Below are positions 15,391-23,404 of a stretch of DNA of 64,000 nucleotides, piece by piece (the first letter of the stretch is position 1; each line of letters starts with the position of its first letter). The stretch spans positions 310,001 to 374,000 of the forward strand of contig CP019169.1 of the NCBI GenBank assembly GCA_001953215.1, read 5' to 3'. Both the position numbers and the translations under genes were made by a program. This stretch comes from Betaproteobacteria bacterium GR16-43 (GTDB taxonomy: Bacteria; Pseudomonadota; Gammaproteobacteria; Burkholderiales; Usitatibacteraceae). The notes under the pieces were generated by a model. It was not told where the DNA came from and did not search any database. It was given only the letters and a program-made list of their open reading frames with translations.

Positions 15391-15942
15391 TCAGTTCGGG
15401 AGCTTGAGCATCTTCGCGCGCAACGACGGCTCGCTGGTCTTGTCGTCCAGCCAGATGCCGAAGAACGCGCGCGCGAATTCCGGGTCGTCGATCGCGCCGA
15501 GGAACTTGTCCTGGCCGTAGAAGCGCGCGCCTTTGCCGGGAACGTTCACGCCCACGATGCGATCGCCGGGGCGCAGGTCGGGGAACACGCGGTCCATCTC
15601 GGCTTCCCAGCGGGCGCGCTTCGCCTCGTCGGTGTACCCGAGGCCCTTCATTTCCTTCAGGCTGCGATCGGAGAGCGCCTTGCCCTTGATGCTGATCGCG
15701 TAGCGGATCTCGAGCGCGAAGAGGTCGTTCGGCGTGTACGCCGTCGGCGCGGACGTCCACACGGACGAATCGTAGACGTGGATCGCGAGGAAACGCAGGC
15801 GGCCTTCGCCGAGTTCCTTCAGGCCGGGGTATTCCTTGTTCACCAGTTCAGGCAGCGGCGGGGCTGCGATGGCTGGCAGGGAGAATGCCAGCAAAAGGCA
15901 AATCCTCCGCAGATAAACGCAGATAAACGCCGATAAATTCAT
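15391..15942 (-). CDS. Chalcone-isomerase-like exported protein
   Basis: 183 residues. The mature part fits the chalcone isomerase-like fold: ELGEGRLRFLAIHVYDSSVWTS, LEIRYAISIKGKALSDRS, MDRVFPDLRPGDRIVGVNVPGKGARFYGQD, and the late DDPEFARAFFGIWLDDKTSEPSLRAKML. The first 15 or so residues (MNLSAFICVYLRR) are encoded by the dispersed inverted repeat at 15904-15937. This supplies the start codon and the front of the signal peptide (ICLLLAFSLPAIA). The native start may therefore have been displaced. It belongs to the lipid operon. Confidence 0.78.
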   Translation of the reverse strand: MNLSAFICVYLRRICLLLAFSLPAIAAPPLPELVNKEYPGLKELGEGRLRFLAIHVYDSSVWTSAPTAYTPNDLFALEIRYAISIKGKALSDRSLKEMKGLGYTDEAKRARWEAEMDRVFPDLRPGDRIVGVNVPGKGARFYGQDKFLGAIDDPEFARAFFGIWLDDKTSEPSLRAKMLKLPN

Positions 15943-16006
15943 TTGGGTTTGATCGAGCATTGCCTTGGCTCTTCATCTGCGTTTATCTGTGTTTATCTGC
16001 GGAGGA
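15904..16006. repeat. Paired inverted repeat, CAGATAAACGCAGAT family (copy 3)
   Basis: The left arm (15904-15937) has CTCCGCAGATAAACGCAGAT plus a further AAACGC unit. The right arm (15972-16006) reads TTCATCTGCGTTTATCTGTG then TTTATCTGCGGAGGA. The right arm ends 11 bases from the stop of the CFA-type gene. The left arm overlaps the N-terminal codons of the chalcone-isomerase-like gene. Confidence 0.85.
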
Positions 16007-16017
16007 AGCCTCTTGCC

Positions 16018-17226
16018 TTAGTTCTTCTCCAGCGCGAGCTGCACGACGTCGATCCGGCCGACGTCGAACCCCGCTTCGCAATAGTGGAGGTAAAACCGCC
16101 AGATGGCGAGGAAAGCATCGTCGAACCCGAGTTTCCGGATGGCGCCCTCCTCCCGGTCGATGGCCACGCGCCAGCGGCGCAGCGTCTCGGCGTAGTCGGG
16201 CCCGAAGCGGAACGGCTCCGCAGCCTTCAACCCTGCCGCAGCGGCCAGCGCCTTGCAGCGTTCGACCGAAAAGAGCATCCCGCCGGGGAAGATGTATTCG
16301 CGGATGAAGTCGCTCGTGCGCCGGTACTGCTCGAACGCGGCCTCGTCGATCGTGATGGCCTGGATGCAGGCGCGGCCGCCGGGCTTCAACGAGCGCTCGA
16401 TGGTCGCGAAGTACGTGGGCCAGTAGCGCTCGCCCACGGCTTCCACCATCTCGACGGAAACCACGCGGTCGTACTGGCCCGCGAGGTCGCGGTAGTCGCA
16501 GAACTTGAGCTCGACGAGGCCGTCCAGCCCCGCGTTGCGAATGCGCGCCTGCGCATACTCGAGCTGCGCGCGCGAGATGGTGATGCCGGTCACGCGGCAG
16601 CCCCGCGTCTTCGCCGCGTGCTCCGCGAAGCCGCCCCAGCCGCAGCCGATCTCCAACACGTGGTGCGAGGCGTCCACGCCTAGCGTCTCCAGCATGCGTT
16701 CGTACTTCGCGTGCTGCGCGGTCTCGAGGTCTTCCCCGGGACGCGAGAACACGGCGCTCGAGTACGTCATCGACGGATCGAGCCACAGGCCGTAGAAGTC
16801 GTTGCCGAGGTCGTAGTGCGCGTGGATGTTCTTCTTCGCGCGCGATTTCGTGTTGGCCCGCAGCGCGTGCGCCACGCGAAGGGCGAAGGCCACCAGCGGG
16901 TTGCCGTAGAACACGTCGGCCAGCGCGTGCTCGTTCTTCGCGCAGAGCGTCAGGAATGCGGTCATGTCCGGCGTCGAGATGAGTCCGTCGCGCCAGCACT
17001 CGGCCACGCCGATCTCGCTCTTGCGCAGGATCACGGCCACGGCGCTCCAGTCCTTCAGCGCGATGCGCGCCTCGGGTCCGGCCTCGGGGCCGGCGAAGGC
17101 GCGCTGCGTGCCGTCGGGAAGCTCCACCGTGAGGCCGCCGTAGCGCAAGCGCTCGAGGATGCGGAACAAGGCCCGGGCCTGGAAGGGCACGGATTGGCGG
17201 TCGTAGTCGAACGGTTTCGCACTCAA
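16018..17226 (-). CDS. Cyclopropane-fatty-acyl-phospholipid synthase family methyltransferase
   Basis: 402 residues, usual length for CFA synthases. It transfers a methyl or methylene from SAM to unsaturated acyl chains in membrane phospholipid. Visible motifs: NIHAHYDLGNDFYGLWLDPSMTYSSA, VLEIGCGWGGFAEHAA (SAM site), VTGITISRAQLEYA, VSVEMVEAVGERYWPTYF and EYIFPGGML. The TTG at 17226 overlaps the DUF1365 stop (TTGA), which fixes this rare start. The DUF1365 and amine-oxidase-like partners upstream suggest a multi-step acyl-chain modification rather than plain cyclopropanation. Confidence 0.9.
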   Translation of the reverse strand: MSAKPFDYDRQSVPFQARALFRILERLRYGGLTVELPDGTQRAFAGPEAGPEARIALKDWSAVAVILRKSEIGVAECWRDGLISTPDMTAFLTLCAKNEHALADVFYGNPLVAFALRVAHALRANTKSRAKKNIHAHYDLGNDFYGLWLDPSMTYSSAVFSRPGEDLETAQHAKYERMLETLGVDASHHVLEIGCGWGGFAEHAAKTRGCRVTGITISRAQLEYAQARIRNAGLDGLVELKFCDYRDLAGQYDRVVSVEMVEAVGERYWPTYFATIERSLKPGGRACIQAITIDEAAFEQYRRTSDFIREYIFPGGMLFSVERCKALAAAAGLKAAEPFRFGPDYAETLRRWRVAIDREEGAIRKLGFDDAFLAIWRFYLHYCEAGFDVGRIDVVQLALEKN

Positions 17227-17981
17227 CGCGTCGTCTCCTGCAGGGGCGGGCTGGGCTTGCTGAACCAGGGCACGCGCTTCGCCCAGAGGCGAACCGCATG
17301 CCAGTGAATCCGGCCGATCACGAGCAAAGTCATCAGCGGGTACGTTACAAACGTGCGGGCGAGCAATCCGGATGTGATGGGACGCTCGTCGCCCGAGATC
17401 GCGGTCACGAGCAACAGCCCGTCGCGGTCGTGGTAGTCGATGCGCGCGGTGTGGTGCTCGCCGCGTTCGGTGAAGCGGAAGCGGTACTTCCCCTCGACTT
17501 CGCAGAACGGCGAGACGTGGAAGACCTTGCGCGCGGTGAGCCAGTCGTCCGCGACGATCGGGCGCCGGTCCGCGTGCGCCAGCAAATAGTTGTGGCGCTC
17601 GCCGAAGGTGTTGGCCACTTCGCAGATCACGGCGCGCAGCCGGCCTTCGCGATCCTGGCAGTACCAGATGCCGATCGGGTTGAACACGTAGCCCAGCATG
17701 CGCGGGAAGGCCTGCAGCACGATCTCGCCGTCGGCTTCGGTGACGCCCCCGTCGGCGAGGATGCGACGGGCCCACGGCTCGAGCGCCGTGCCATCGCGCG
17801 GGCCGAAGTCCGCGCGCTTGAAGCTGAAGAGGTTGAAGCGGTCCACGCCGAAGAGCGGGCCGGAGAGCGCGTCGATGTTCGACAGCGGCACGCGCAGGCA
17901 GAACACCGGATACGCGAAGCTGTGCCGCGCCGGGCGCTTGCGGAAGTGGGCCACGCGCCCGAAAAGAAGGACCGGATTCAC
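17223..17981 (-). CDS. DUF1365 domain-containing protein
   Basis: 252 residues from a GTG at 17981 that overlaps the upstream stop (GTGA). It shows the family's N-terminal FGRVAHFRKRPARHSFAYPVF, the central AFPRMLGYVFNPIGIWYC and EVANTFGERHNYLL, and KVFHVSPFCEVEGKYRFRF. The family's role is not established; it is almost always next to CFA-type synthase and FAD amine-oxidase-like genes, as here. A hydrophobic C-terminal stretch (YPLMTLLVIGRIHWHA) suggests membrane contact. Confidence 0.88.
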   Translation of the reverse strand: MNPVLLFGRVAHFRKRPARHSFAYPVFCLRVPLSNIDALSGPLFGVDRFNLFSFKRADFGPRDGTALEPWARRILADGGVTEADGEIVLQAFPRMLGYVFNPIGIWYCQDREGRLRAVICEVANTFGERHNYLLAHADRRPIVADDWLTARKVFHVSPFCEVEGKYRFRFTERGEHHTARIDYHDRDGLLLVTAISGDERPITSGLLARTFVTYPLMTLLVIGRIHWHAVRLWAKRVPWFSKPSPPLQETTR

Positions 17982-19261
17982 CAGTCGGTCTCCGGCTCGA
18001 GCTGCTTCGCGACCTTGATCGCGGAGAGGAAGCCGTCCTCGTGGAAGCCATAGCGCGTCCAGGCGCCCGCGAACCACGTGCGATTTTGCCCCTGCAGCGT
18101 CTCGACGCGCGCCTTCGCGACGTCCGAGCCTTCGAGGAACACGGGGTGGTGATAGTCGTATTCGTCGATCACATGGCGCGGGTCGGGCGCGAACTTCGCC
18201 TCGTGCTGCGGGTTCATCGTGACCACGACGGGCGTCTTGAACGGCAGCGGCTGCAGCATGTTGATGAGGTAGGAGAGCGAGACCGGCTCGTCGGTCAGCT
18301 CGCGGCGCGGCGAGAAGAAATTCCACGCGGCCCAGGCGCGCTTGCGATGCGGAAGCAGGCGCGCGTCCGTGTGCAGCACCGCCTTGTTGGGCTGGTAGGG
18401 GATCGCCTCCAGCACCGAGCGCTCGTCTTCGGAGGCGTGCGCGAGCATCCCGAGGGTCTGGTCGGTGTGCGTGGCCATCACGACCTGGTCGAAGCGCTCG
18501 GTGCCCGCGTCGGTGCACACGTCCACGCCCGTGGCATCGCGGACCACGCGCTTCACCGGCATGTTCTTCCGCACGTCGCCCAGGCTTGCGACGAGCTTGC
18601 GCACGTACTCGCGCCCGCCACCCTCGACGGTTCGCCACTGTGGGCGGTTGCTGACAGCCAGGAGCCCGTGGTTGTGGCAAAAGGTAATGAAGGTGTTCAG
18701 CGGGAAGCGGTTCACCTGCGCCGAAGGGGTGGACCAGATGCACGCGGCCATCGGGTGCAGGTAGAGCTGGCGCAGCTCGCGGCCATAGCCCCCTTCGTCG
18801 AGGAACTGGCCGAGCGTGCCGCGGATGGGCGTGCTCGCGGCCGCGAGGAGCGTAGTCTGCTTGTTGAAGCGCAGCAGGTCGCGAAGCATGCGCAGGAAGG
18901 ACGGGCTCACCAGGTTCGAGCGCTGGGCGAAGACGGTCGAAAGGTTATGTCCGGCCCACTCGAGGTCGCCCGCCCCGATGCGCACGGAGAACGACATGTC
19001 CGACGGCGCGCTCTTCACGCCGAGGCGCTCGAAGAGGCGGATGAGGTTCGGATAGGTGCGGTCGTTGAACACGAGGAAGCCCGTGTCCACCGGGTGCGTG
19101 CGGCCTTCGACCGTCACGTCCACGGTGTTCGTGTGGCCGCCCACGTACGCGTTCGCCTCGTAGAGGGTCACGCGGTGCCGGGGAGCCAGCAACCAGGCGC
19201 ACGCCAGGCCTGAAATGCCGCCGCCGATGACGGCAATCTTTTGGTTTCGCGGGGGAGTCAT
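17978..19261 (-). CDS. FAD-dependent amine-oxidase-like protein of the lipid operon
   Basis: 427 residues. An N-terminal Rossmann FAD site, KIAVIGGGISGLACAWLLA, is followed by VTLYEANAYVGGHTNTV; a C-terminal FAD-contact segment is FAGAWTRYGFHEDGFLSAI. It belongs to the FAD/NAD-binding amine oxidase/desaturase-like group (COG2907 type) found with CFA-like enzymes. It is first gene of the leftward operon. The 126-base gap to the divergent ferritin-like gene at 19388 must hold both promoters; I saw no convincing -35/-10 pair there. Confidence 0.87.
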   Translation of the reverse strand: MTPPRNQKIAVIGGGISGLACAWLLAPRHRVTLYEANAYVGGHTNTVDVTVEGRTHPVDTGFLVFNDRTYPNLIRLFERLGVKSAPSDMSFSVRIGAGDLEWAGHNLSTVFAQRSNLVSPSFLRMLRDLLRFNKQTTLLAAASTPIRGTLGQFLDEGGYGRELRQLYLHPMAACIWSTPSAQVNRFPLNTFITFCHNHGLLAVSNRPQWRTVEGGGREYVRKLVASLGDVRKNMPVKRVVRDATGVDVCTDAGTERFDQVVMATHTDQTLGMLAHASEDERSVLEAIPYQPNKAVLHTDARLLPHRKRAWAAWNFFSPRRELTDEPVSLSYLINMLQPLPFKTPVVVTMNPQHEAKFAPDPRHVIDEYDYHHPVFLEGSDVAKARVETLQGQNRTWFAGAWTRYGFHEDGFLSAIKVAKQLEPETDW

Positions 19262-19387
19262 TCGCTCTGGGGGGCCGTGAATCCGGCTTCTGGGGGGGAA
19301 CGTAACATGAACGCAATGCTTACGTGCGAGGCTGCGGCACGGATGCGGTAATCTAGTCCGGCAAGGCGCAAATCAGGGACCGAGAAA

Positions 19388-20227
19388 ATGATCTATACCG
19401 ACGTATTCCAGTCGTTCGAGAAGGCCCGATGGCAAGTGGGCAAGGACATTCCCTGGCACCAATTCGAGGCGTCGCGCCTCTCCGAGGAGCAGGCGACGAC
19501 GATCAAGATGAACGCCATCACGGAGTGGTCCGCGCTGCCCGCCACGGAGATGTTCCTGCGGGACAACCAGGGCGACACGGACTTCTCCGCGTTCATGTCG
19601 ATCTGGTTCTACGAGGAGCAGAAGCACGCCCTCGTCCTGATGGAATACCTGCGCCGCTTCCGCCCCGAGCTCGTGCCGAGCGAGGAGGAGCTCCAGGCCG
19701 TGCGCTTCCCCTTCGACCCGGCGCCGGCCCTGGAAACGCTGATGCTGCATTTCTGCGGCGAGATCCGCCTCACCCAGTGGTACCGCCGGGCGGCCGACTG
19801 GCACACCGAGCCGGTCATCAAGCGGATCTACGAGGTCCTGTCGGGCGACGAAGCCCGCCATGCCGGCGCCTACTTCAAGTACATGCGCCGCGCGATCGAG
19901 CGCCTCGGCGACGAAGCGAAGGTCGCCTTCGCGAAGATGGGCATCCTGATGGCGAGCGCGGCCCGCCACGGCAAGCCCCTGCATCCGACCAACCTGCACG
20001 TGAACAAGGGCATGTTCCCGGCCGACACGGTGCAATCGAAGCTCCCCGATCCGGAATGGCTCGAGCGCTGGCTCGACCAGCAGATCCGCTTCGACCGGCT
20101 GCAGGAGGGCAAGGTGATCACGACCATCTTCGCCAAGCTCTCGACCCTGTACGACCGCACCATCGAAAGCGCCAACGACCTCAATCGCTTCCGCCGGGAG
20201 TTGCTCGGGCGCGCCGCACCCGCCTGA
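19388..20227 (+). CDS. Ferritin-like diiron protein related to acyl-ACP desaturases
   Basis: 279 residues, all-helical. Diiron ligands are visible in ITEWSALPATEMF, FYEEQKHALVLMEYL (ExxH), FCGEIRLTQWYRR and LSGDEARHAGAYFKYM (ExxH). This spacing is that of the acyl-ACP desaturase/ribonucleotide-reductase-like ferritin superfamily. It is divergent from the lipid-modification operon, so oxidation of an acyl chain is a sensible guess, not shown. It is distinct in sequence from the DUF455 proteins at 3374-5482. Confidence 0.75.
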   Translation: MIYTDVFQSFEKARWQVGKDIPWHQFEASRLSEEQATTIKMNAITEWSALPATEMFLRDNQGDTDFSAFMSIWFYEEQKHALVLMEYLRRFRPELVPSEEELQAVRFPFDPAPALETLMLHFCGEIRLTQWYRRAADWHTEPVIKRIYEVLSGDEARHAGAYFKYMRRAIERLGDEAKVAFAKMGILMASAARHGKPLHPTNLHVNKGMFPADTVQSKLPDPEWLERWLDQQIRFDRLQEGKVITTIFAKLSTLYDRTIESANDLNRFRRELLGRAAPA

Positions 20228-20244
20228 CCGAATAGAATGGGGGG

Positions 20245-20727
20245 GTGACACCACCCGACCCTTTCCTTCCGAAGATTGCCCCGCCGGCGGAGTTCGTGCG
20301 CCGCGTCGCGGCCCTGCCCCGCCCGCTCGTGTTCACCAACGGCGTGTTCGACATCCTGCATCGCGGGCACGTGACGTACCTCGCCGAAGCGCGCGCGCTG
20401 GGCGCCTCCCTGGTGCTCGCGTTGAACACCGATGCCTCCGTGCGCCGCCTGGGCAAGGGCGACGACCGGCCCGTGAATGCCCTGGAGGATCGCGCCGCCG
20501 TCGCCGCCGCCCTGGAGAGCGTGGCGCTCGTCACCTGGTTCGACGAGGACACGCCGCTCGCCCGAATCCTCGAATGCAAGCCCGACTGCCTCGTGAAGGG
20601 CGGCGACTGGCCGGTCGAAAAGATCGTGGGCGGCCAGGAAGTGCTGTCGTGGGGCGGCACGGTTCACTCCATTCCGTTCCGGCACGACCGCTCGACGACG
20701 AAGCTGCTCGCCAAGGTTCGTTCGTGA
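20245..20727 (+). CDS. rfaE2: D-glycero-beta-D-manno-heptose 1-phosphate adenylyltransferase
   Basis: 160 residues, the stand-alone nucleotidyltransferase half of HldE. It activates heptose phosphate to ADP-heptose for lipopolysaccharide core. Motifs: VFTNGVFDILHRGHVTYLAEAR (HxGH), LNTDASVRRLGKG, RPVNALEDRAAVAAAL, and DCLVKGGDWPVEKIVGG. The GTG start at 20245 is preceded by TAGAAT at 20233-20238, only 6 bases away. Its stop overlaps the next gene's GTG (GTGA). Confidence 0.92.
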   Translation: MTPPDPFLPKIAPPAEFVRRVAALPRPLVFTNGVFDILHRGHVTYLAEARALGASLVLALNTDASVRRLGKGDDRPVNALEDRAAVAAALESVALVTWFDEDTPLARILECKPDCLVKGGDWPVEKIVGGQEVLSWGGTVHSIPFRHDRSTTKLLAKVRS

Positions 20728-22121
20728 AGGAGGAACTGCGCGCCATCGTCGGCGATCGCGGCCTGGTCGAGACGGCGCACGAGCGCGAGCCCTACGAAGT
20801 CGACTGGCGCGGCCAATACCACGGCAAGGCCGCGATCATCGTGCGGCCGGCCACCACGGACGAAGTCTCGCGCGTCGTGCAGGTGCTCTCGGAGGCGCGC
20901 ATCGCGATCGTGCCCCAGGGCGGCAACACCAGCATGTGCGGCGGGGCGACGCCGGACGGATCCGGCACGCAAGTGATCGTGAACCTCTCGCGCATGAACA
21001 AGGTGCGCGCGGTCGACCCGAACAACAACACGATGACGGTGGAAGCCGGTTGCGTGCTGGCCGAACTGCAGCGCGTGGCGAACGACGCGGGCCGCCTCTT
21101 CCCGCTCTCGCTCGGCGCCGAAGGCAGCTGCGAGATCGGCGGCAACCTCTCCACCAACGCGGGCGGCACCGGAGTCCTCCGCTACGGCAACACGCGCGAG
21201 CTGGTGCTGGGGCTCGAGGTCGTCCTGCCCGACGGCCGCGTGTGGGAGGGCCTGCGGGGGCTGCGCAAGGACAACACCGGCTACGACTTGAAGCATCTCT
21301 TCGTCGGCGCCGAGGGCACGCTCGGCATCATCACGGCCGCGGTGCTGAAGCTCTTCCCGAAGCCGCGTGCGATGGCCACTGCGATGGCCGCCGTCGACGG
21401 GCCGGCACAAGCGGTTGCGCTGCTCGGCAAGCTGCGCGAGACCTGCGGCGATCGCATCACCGCCTTCGAATTCCTGCCGCGCATCTGCGTGGACCTCGTG
21501 CTCACGCACATCCGCGGATCGCGCGATCCCCTGCCGGCGCGCCACCCGGCGTACGTGCTGGTGGAGCTGTCCGACAACGCGGAGATCGCGGTGGCCAACG
21601 CCACGCTCGAGGAAGCGCTCGGCGGCGCGGTCGAAGCCGGGCTGGTGCGCGACGCGGCCCTGGCCGCGAGCGAAGCGCAGCGCCTCGCGCTCTGGGGGCT
21701 GCGCGAGAACATCTCGGAAGCGCAGAAACTCGACGGCGTGTCGATCAAGCACGACGTCTCGGTGCCCGTCTCCCGCGTGCCGGAACTCTACGAGCGCGCC
21801 GGCAAGGCGCTCGCCGAAAAGTATCCCGACATCCGCATCGTCGCCTTCGGCCACGTGGGCGACGGCAACATCCACTACAACTGCTCGAAGTCCGAGCGCC
21901 AGGCCGCGGAGGATTTCTTCCGCCAGGGCGCGGACGTGAACCACATCGTCTACGACGTGGTCCACGCGCTGGGCGGCTCCATCAGCGCGGAACACGGACT
22001 GGGCCAGCTGAAGCGCGACGAGATCAAGCGCTACAAGGACCCCCTGGAACTGGAACTCATGCGCAACATCAAGAAAACGCTCGATCCCCACGGGATCATG
22101 AATCCCGGCAAGGTGCTCTGA
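20724..22121 (+). CDS. FAD-binding oxidase (GlcD / D-2-hydroxyacid dehydrogenase type)
   Basis: 465 residues. The FAD-binding type 4 (PCMH) domain shows IIVRPATTDEVSRVVQVL, IAIVPQGGNTSMCGGATPDG and GGNLSTNAGGTGVLRYGNTRE. The C-terminal FAD-linked oxidase domain ends GHVGDGNIHYNC, HALGGSISAEHGLGQLKRDEI and LDPHGIMNPGKVL. The family oxidises D-lactate, glycolate or D-2-hydroxyglutarate; the sequence does not decide which. The GTG at 20724 overlaps the rfaE2 stop, and DUF3144 follows with a one-base overlap. Confidence 0.9.
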   Translation: MKEELRAIVGDRGLVETAHEREPYEVDWRGQYHGKAAIIVRPATTDEVSRVVQVLSEARIAIVPQGGNTSMCGGATPDGSGTQVIVNLSRMNKVRAVDPNNNTMTVEAGCVLAELQRVANDAGRLFPLSLGAEGSCEIGGNLSTNAGGTGVLRYGNTRELVLGLEVVLPDGRVWEGLRGLRKDNTGYDLKHLFVGAEGTLGIITAAVLKLFPKPRAMATAMAAVDGPAQAVALLGKLRETCGDRITAFEFLPRICVDLVLTHIRGSRDPLPARHPAYVLVELSDNAEIAVANATLEEALGGAVEAGLVRDAALAASEAQRLALWGLRENISEAQKLDGVSIKHDVSVPVSRVPELYERAGKALAEKYPDIRIVAFGHVGDGNIHYNCSKSERQAAEDFFRQGADVNHIVYDVVHALGGSISAEHGLGQLKRDEIKRYKDPLELELMRNIKKTLDPHGIMNPGKVL

Positions 22122-22402
22122 TGACCGACCGCTCCCTCTCCCCCGAAGACCAGGTCTTCTTCGACCTCGTGACGCGCTTCATCAACGAGGCGAACAAGAT
22201 GAACGACGAGAAGCACCACCGCTCGCGCGTCTCCGCGGCGCTGCTCTTCGCCGCCGCGCGCTACAACGCGTTCACGTGGATGCATCGCGGCGACGACGTG
22301 AACCCCGGCCAGTCGCCGGCGGAAGCGGAGAAGTTCTTCGCCGCGCATTACAAGTCCATGTTCCTCGAGAACGTGGAATTCCTGAAGGCGCGCGCGGACT
22401 AG
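22121..22402 (+). CDS. DUF3144 domain-containing protein
   Basis: 93 residues, helical, fitting the small DUF3144 family: FDLVTRFINEANKMN, VSAALLFAAARYNAFTW, and a C-terminal FFAAHYKSMFLENVEFL. It is coupled to the upstream oxidase (TGATG). The function is unknown. No signal peptide. Confidence 0.85.
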   Translation: MTDRSLSPEDQVFFDLVTRFINEANKMNDEKHHRSRVSAALLFAAARYNAFTWMHRGDDVNPGQSPAEAEKFFAAHYKSMFLENVEFLKARAD

Positions 22403-22431
22403 CGCGAACCCCGTTGTCAGGCCGGCCTTGA

Positions 22432-22536
22432 CTGCAGGACCGCATCGACGAGTTGCGCCGACGCGGCGTGAGCTGGGAGCAGGTGGCGCGTGCGCTGGGC
22501 GTTTCGCGGCAAGCGGCGTGGGAGCGGTTCTCCTGA
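22432..22536 (+). pseudogene. Fragment encoding a helix-turn-helix tail
   Basis: A 35-codon stretch directly after an in-frame TGA reads LQDRIDELRRRGVSWEQVARA then LGVSRQAAWERFS and stops. This is a clean helix-turn-helix (GVSWEQVARALGVSRQAAWERF), but there is no ATG, GTG or TTG start in frame. It looks like the 3' remnant of a larger regulator, or a CTG-started microprotein. It lies in the 147-base gap between convergent genes. Confidence 0.4.
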
Positions 22537-22549
22537 TGCGCCGCGCGGG

Positions 22550-23311
22550 CTAGCTTCCGCAGCCGCCGCAGCCGCCCCCGCAGCCGCCACCGTCTGCGCC
22601 GCCACCGCCGCCTCCATCCCCGGACCAGAAACCGAACCCGGAGCCGGAGCCGCAGCCCCCGCCGCATCCCGAGTTCGCGTTCGAGCGAGAGCCCACGCTC
22701 GCGTGCCCGCCGCCGTGCAGCACCGGATGCTCCCTGGCGAGCTGCTGGCGGATCCACTCGAGCCGGTCCAGGGAGTCCGCGTCGTGATGGAAGCCGTCCG
22801 CCAGCCCCAGCTCGCGGTCCATCGCGAAGAGCAGCGGTACGGTACCCACGAGGGCCCAGGGCGTGCTGCCGGGCGGAGGCTCGCGGAACTGGTGGAGCGT
22901 GTTGGCGAGCGCATCCCGCATCGACACACCCATCAGGTTCTCGGGTGTGTGGTGCAGGTAGGCCCCGAAGGCGTCGCGGCAGAAGGCCTGGTAGTCGCGC
23001 GTCACGAGGATGAACTCGTGCCACGCGTCGTCCACCGCGCGCGAGGGCATTCCGACCGACCTGGCGATCGATCCGCGTTGCGCGGCGAGGCACGCGAGGA
23101 AGTACTGGCGCAGGCCTTCGAAGACATTCCGGACCTGGGTCGCGTCGAGCGCGGGATGCGTGTCGGCGTACTTCCGGACGAGCGCTACGGGGAATCGGTA
23201 GGCCGCGATGAACTTCGCGCGACGCCCGCGTTCGAGCCGGAGGAAGAGGTCCCGGAGGACCAGGATGCCGATCCCGATCAGGATGGCGAGGACGAAGACT
23301 CTTTCTTTCAT
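22550..23311 (-). CDS. Membrane-anchored protein with Gly/Cys-rich tail, paralog A
   Basis: 253 residues. An N-terminal membrane segment (VFVLAILIGIGILVL) is followed by a conserved soluble domain with MPSRAVDDAWHEFILVTRDYQAFC and GAYLHHTPENLMG. The tail, from about residue 205, is made of Gly, Cys and Ser only (SGCGGGCGSGSG, then GGGCGGGCGGCGS). It is 53% or so identical by eye in the core to the product of 23405-24232. AAAGGA lies 8 bases upstream of the ATG in an A/G-rich leader. I do not recognise a named function. The Cys-rich end could bind metal or be cross-linked. Confidence 0.75.
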   Translation of the reverse strand: MKERVFVLAILIGIGILVLRDLFLRLERGRRAKFIAAYRFPVALVRKYADTHPALDATQVRNVFEGLRQYFLACLAAQRGSIARSVGMPSRAVDDAWHEFILVTRDYQAFCRDAFGAYLHHTPENLMGVSMRDALANTLHQFREPPPGSTPWALVGTVPLLFAMDRELGLADGFHHDADSLDRLEWIRQQLAREHPVLHGGGHASVGSRSNANSGCGGGCGSGSGFGFWSGDGGGGGGADGGGCGGGCGGCGS

Positions 23312-23404
23312 CGTGTTTCCTTTCTTCTTTTTGTTTTTGTTTTCTTCTTCTTCTTTTTTACCTGCTCGCAGATTGCCACCTGCGCGTTACAGCTTCATGA
23401 CACG

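Noticed and set aside
6436-16006. CRISPR array from repeated CAGATAAACGCAGAT units
   Set aside because: The repeats are paired and inverted, kilobases apart, with no regular spacers and no cas genes.
23313-23366. T-rich tract (TTTCTTCTTTTTGTTTTTG...) as a terminator
   Set aside because: It is on the 5' side of the leftward gene and gives an A/G-rich leader with an SD; no stem precedes it in the right orientation.
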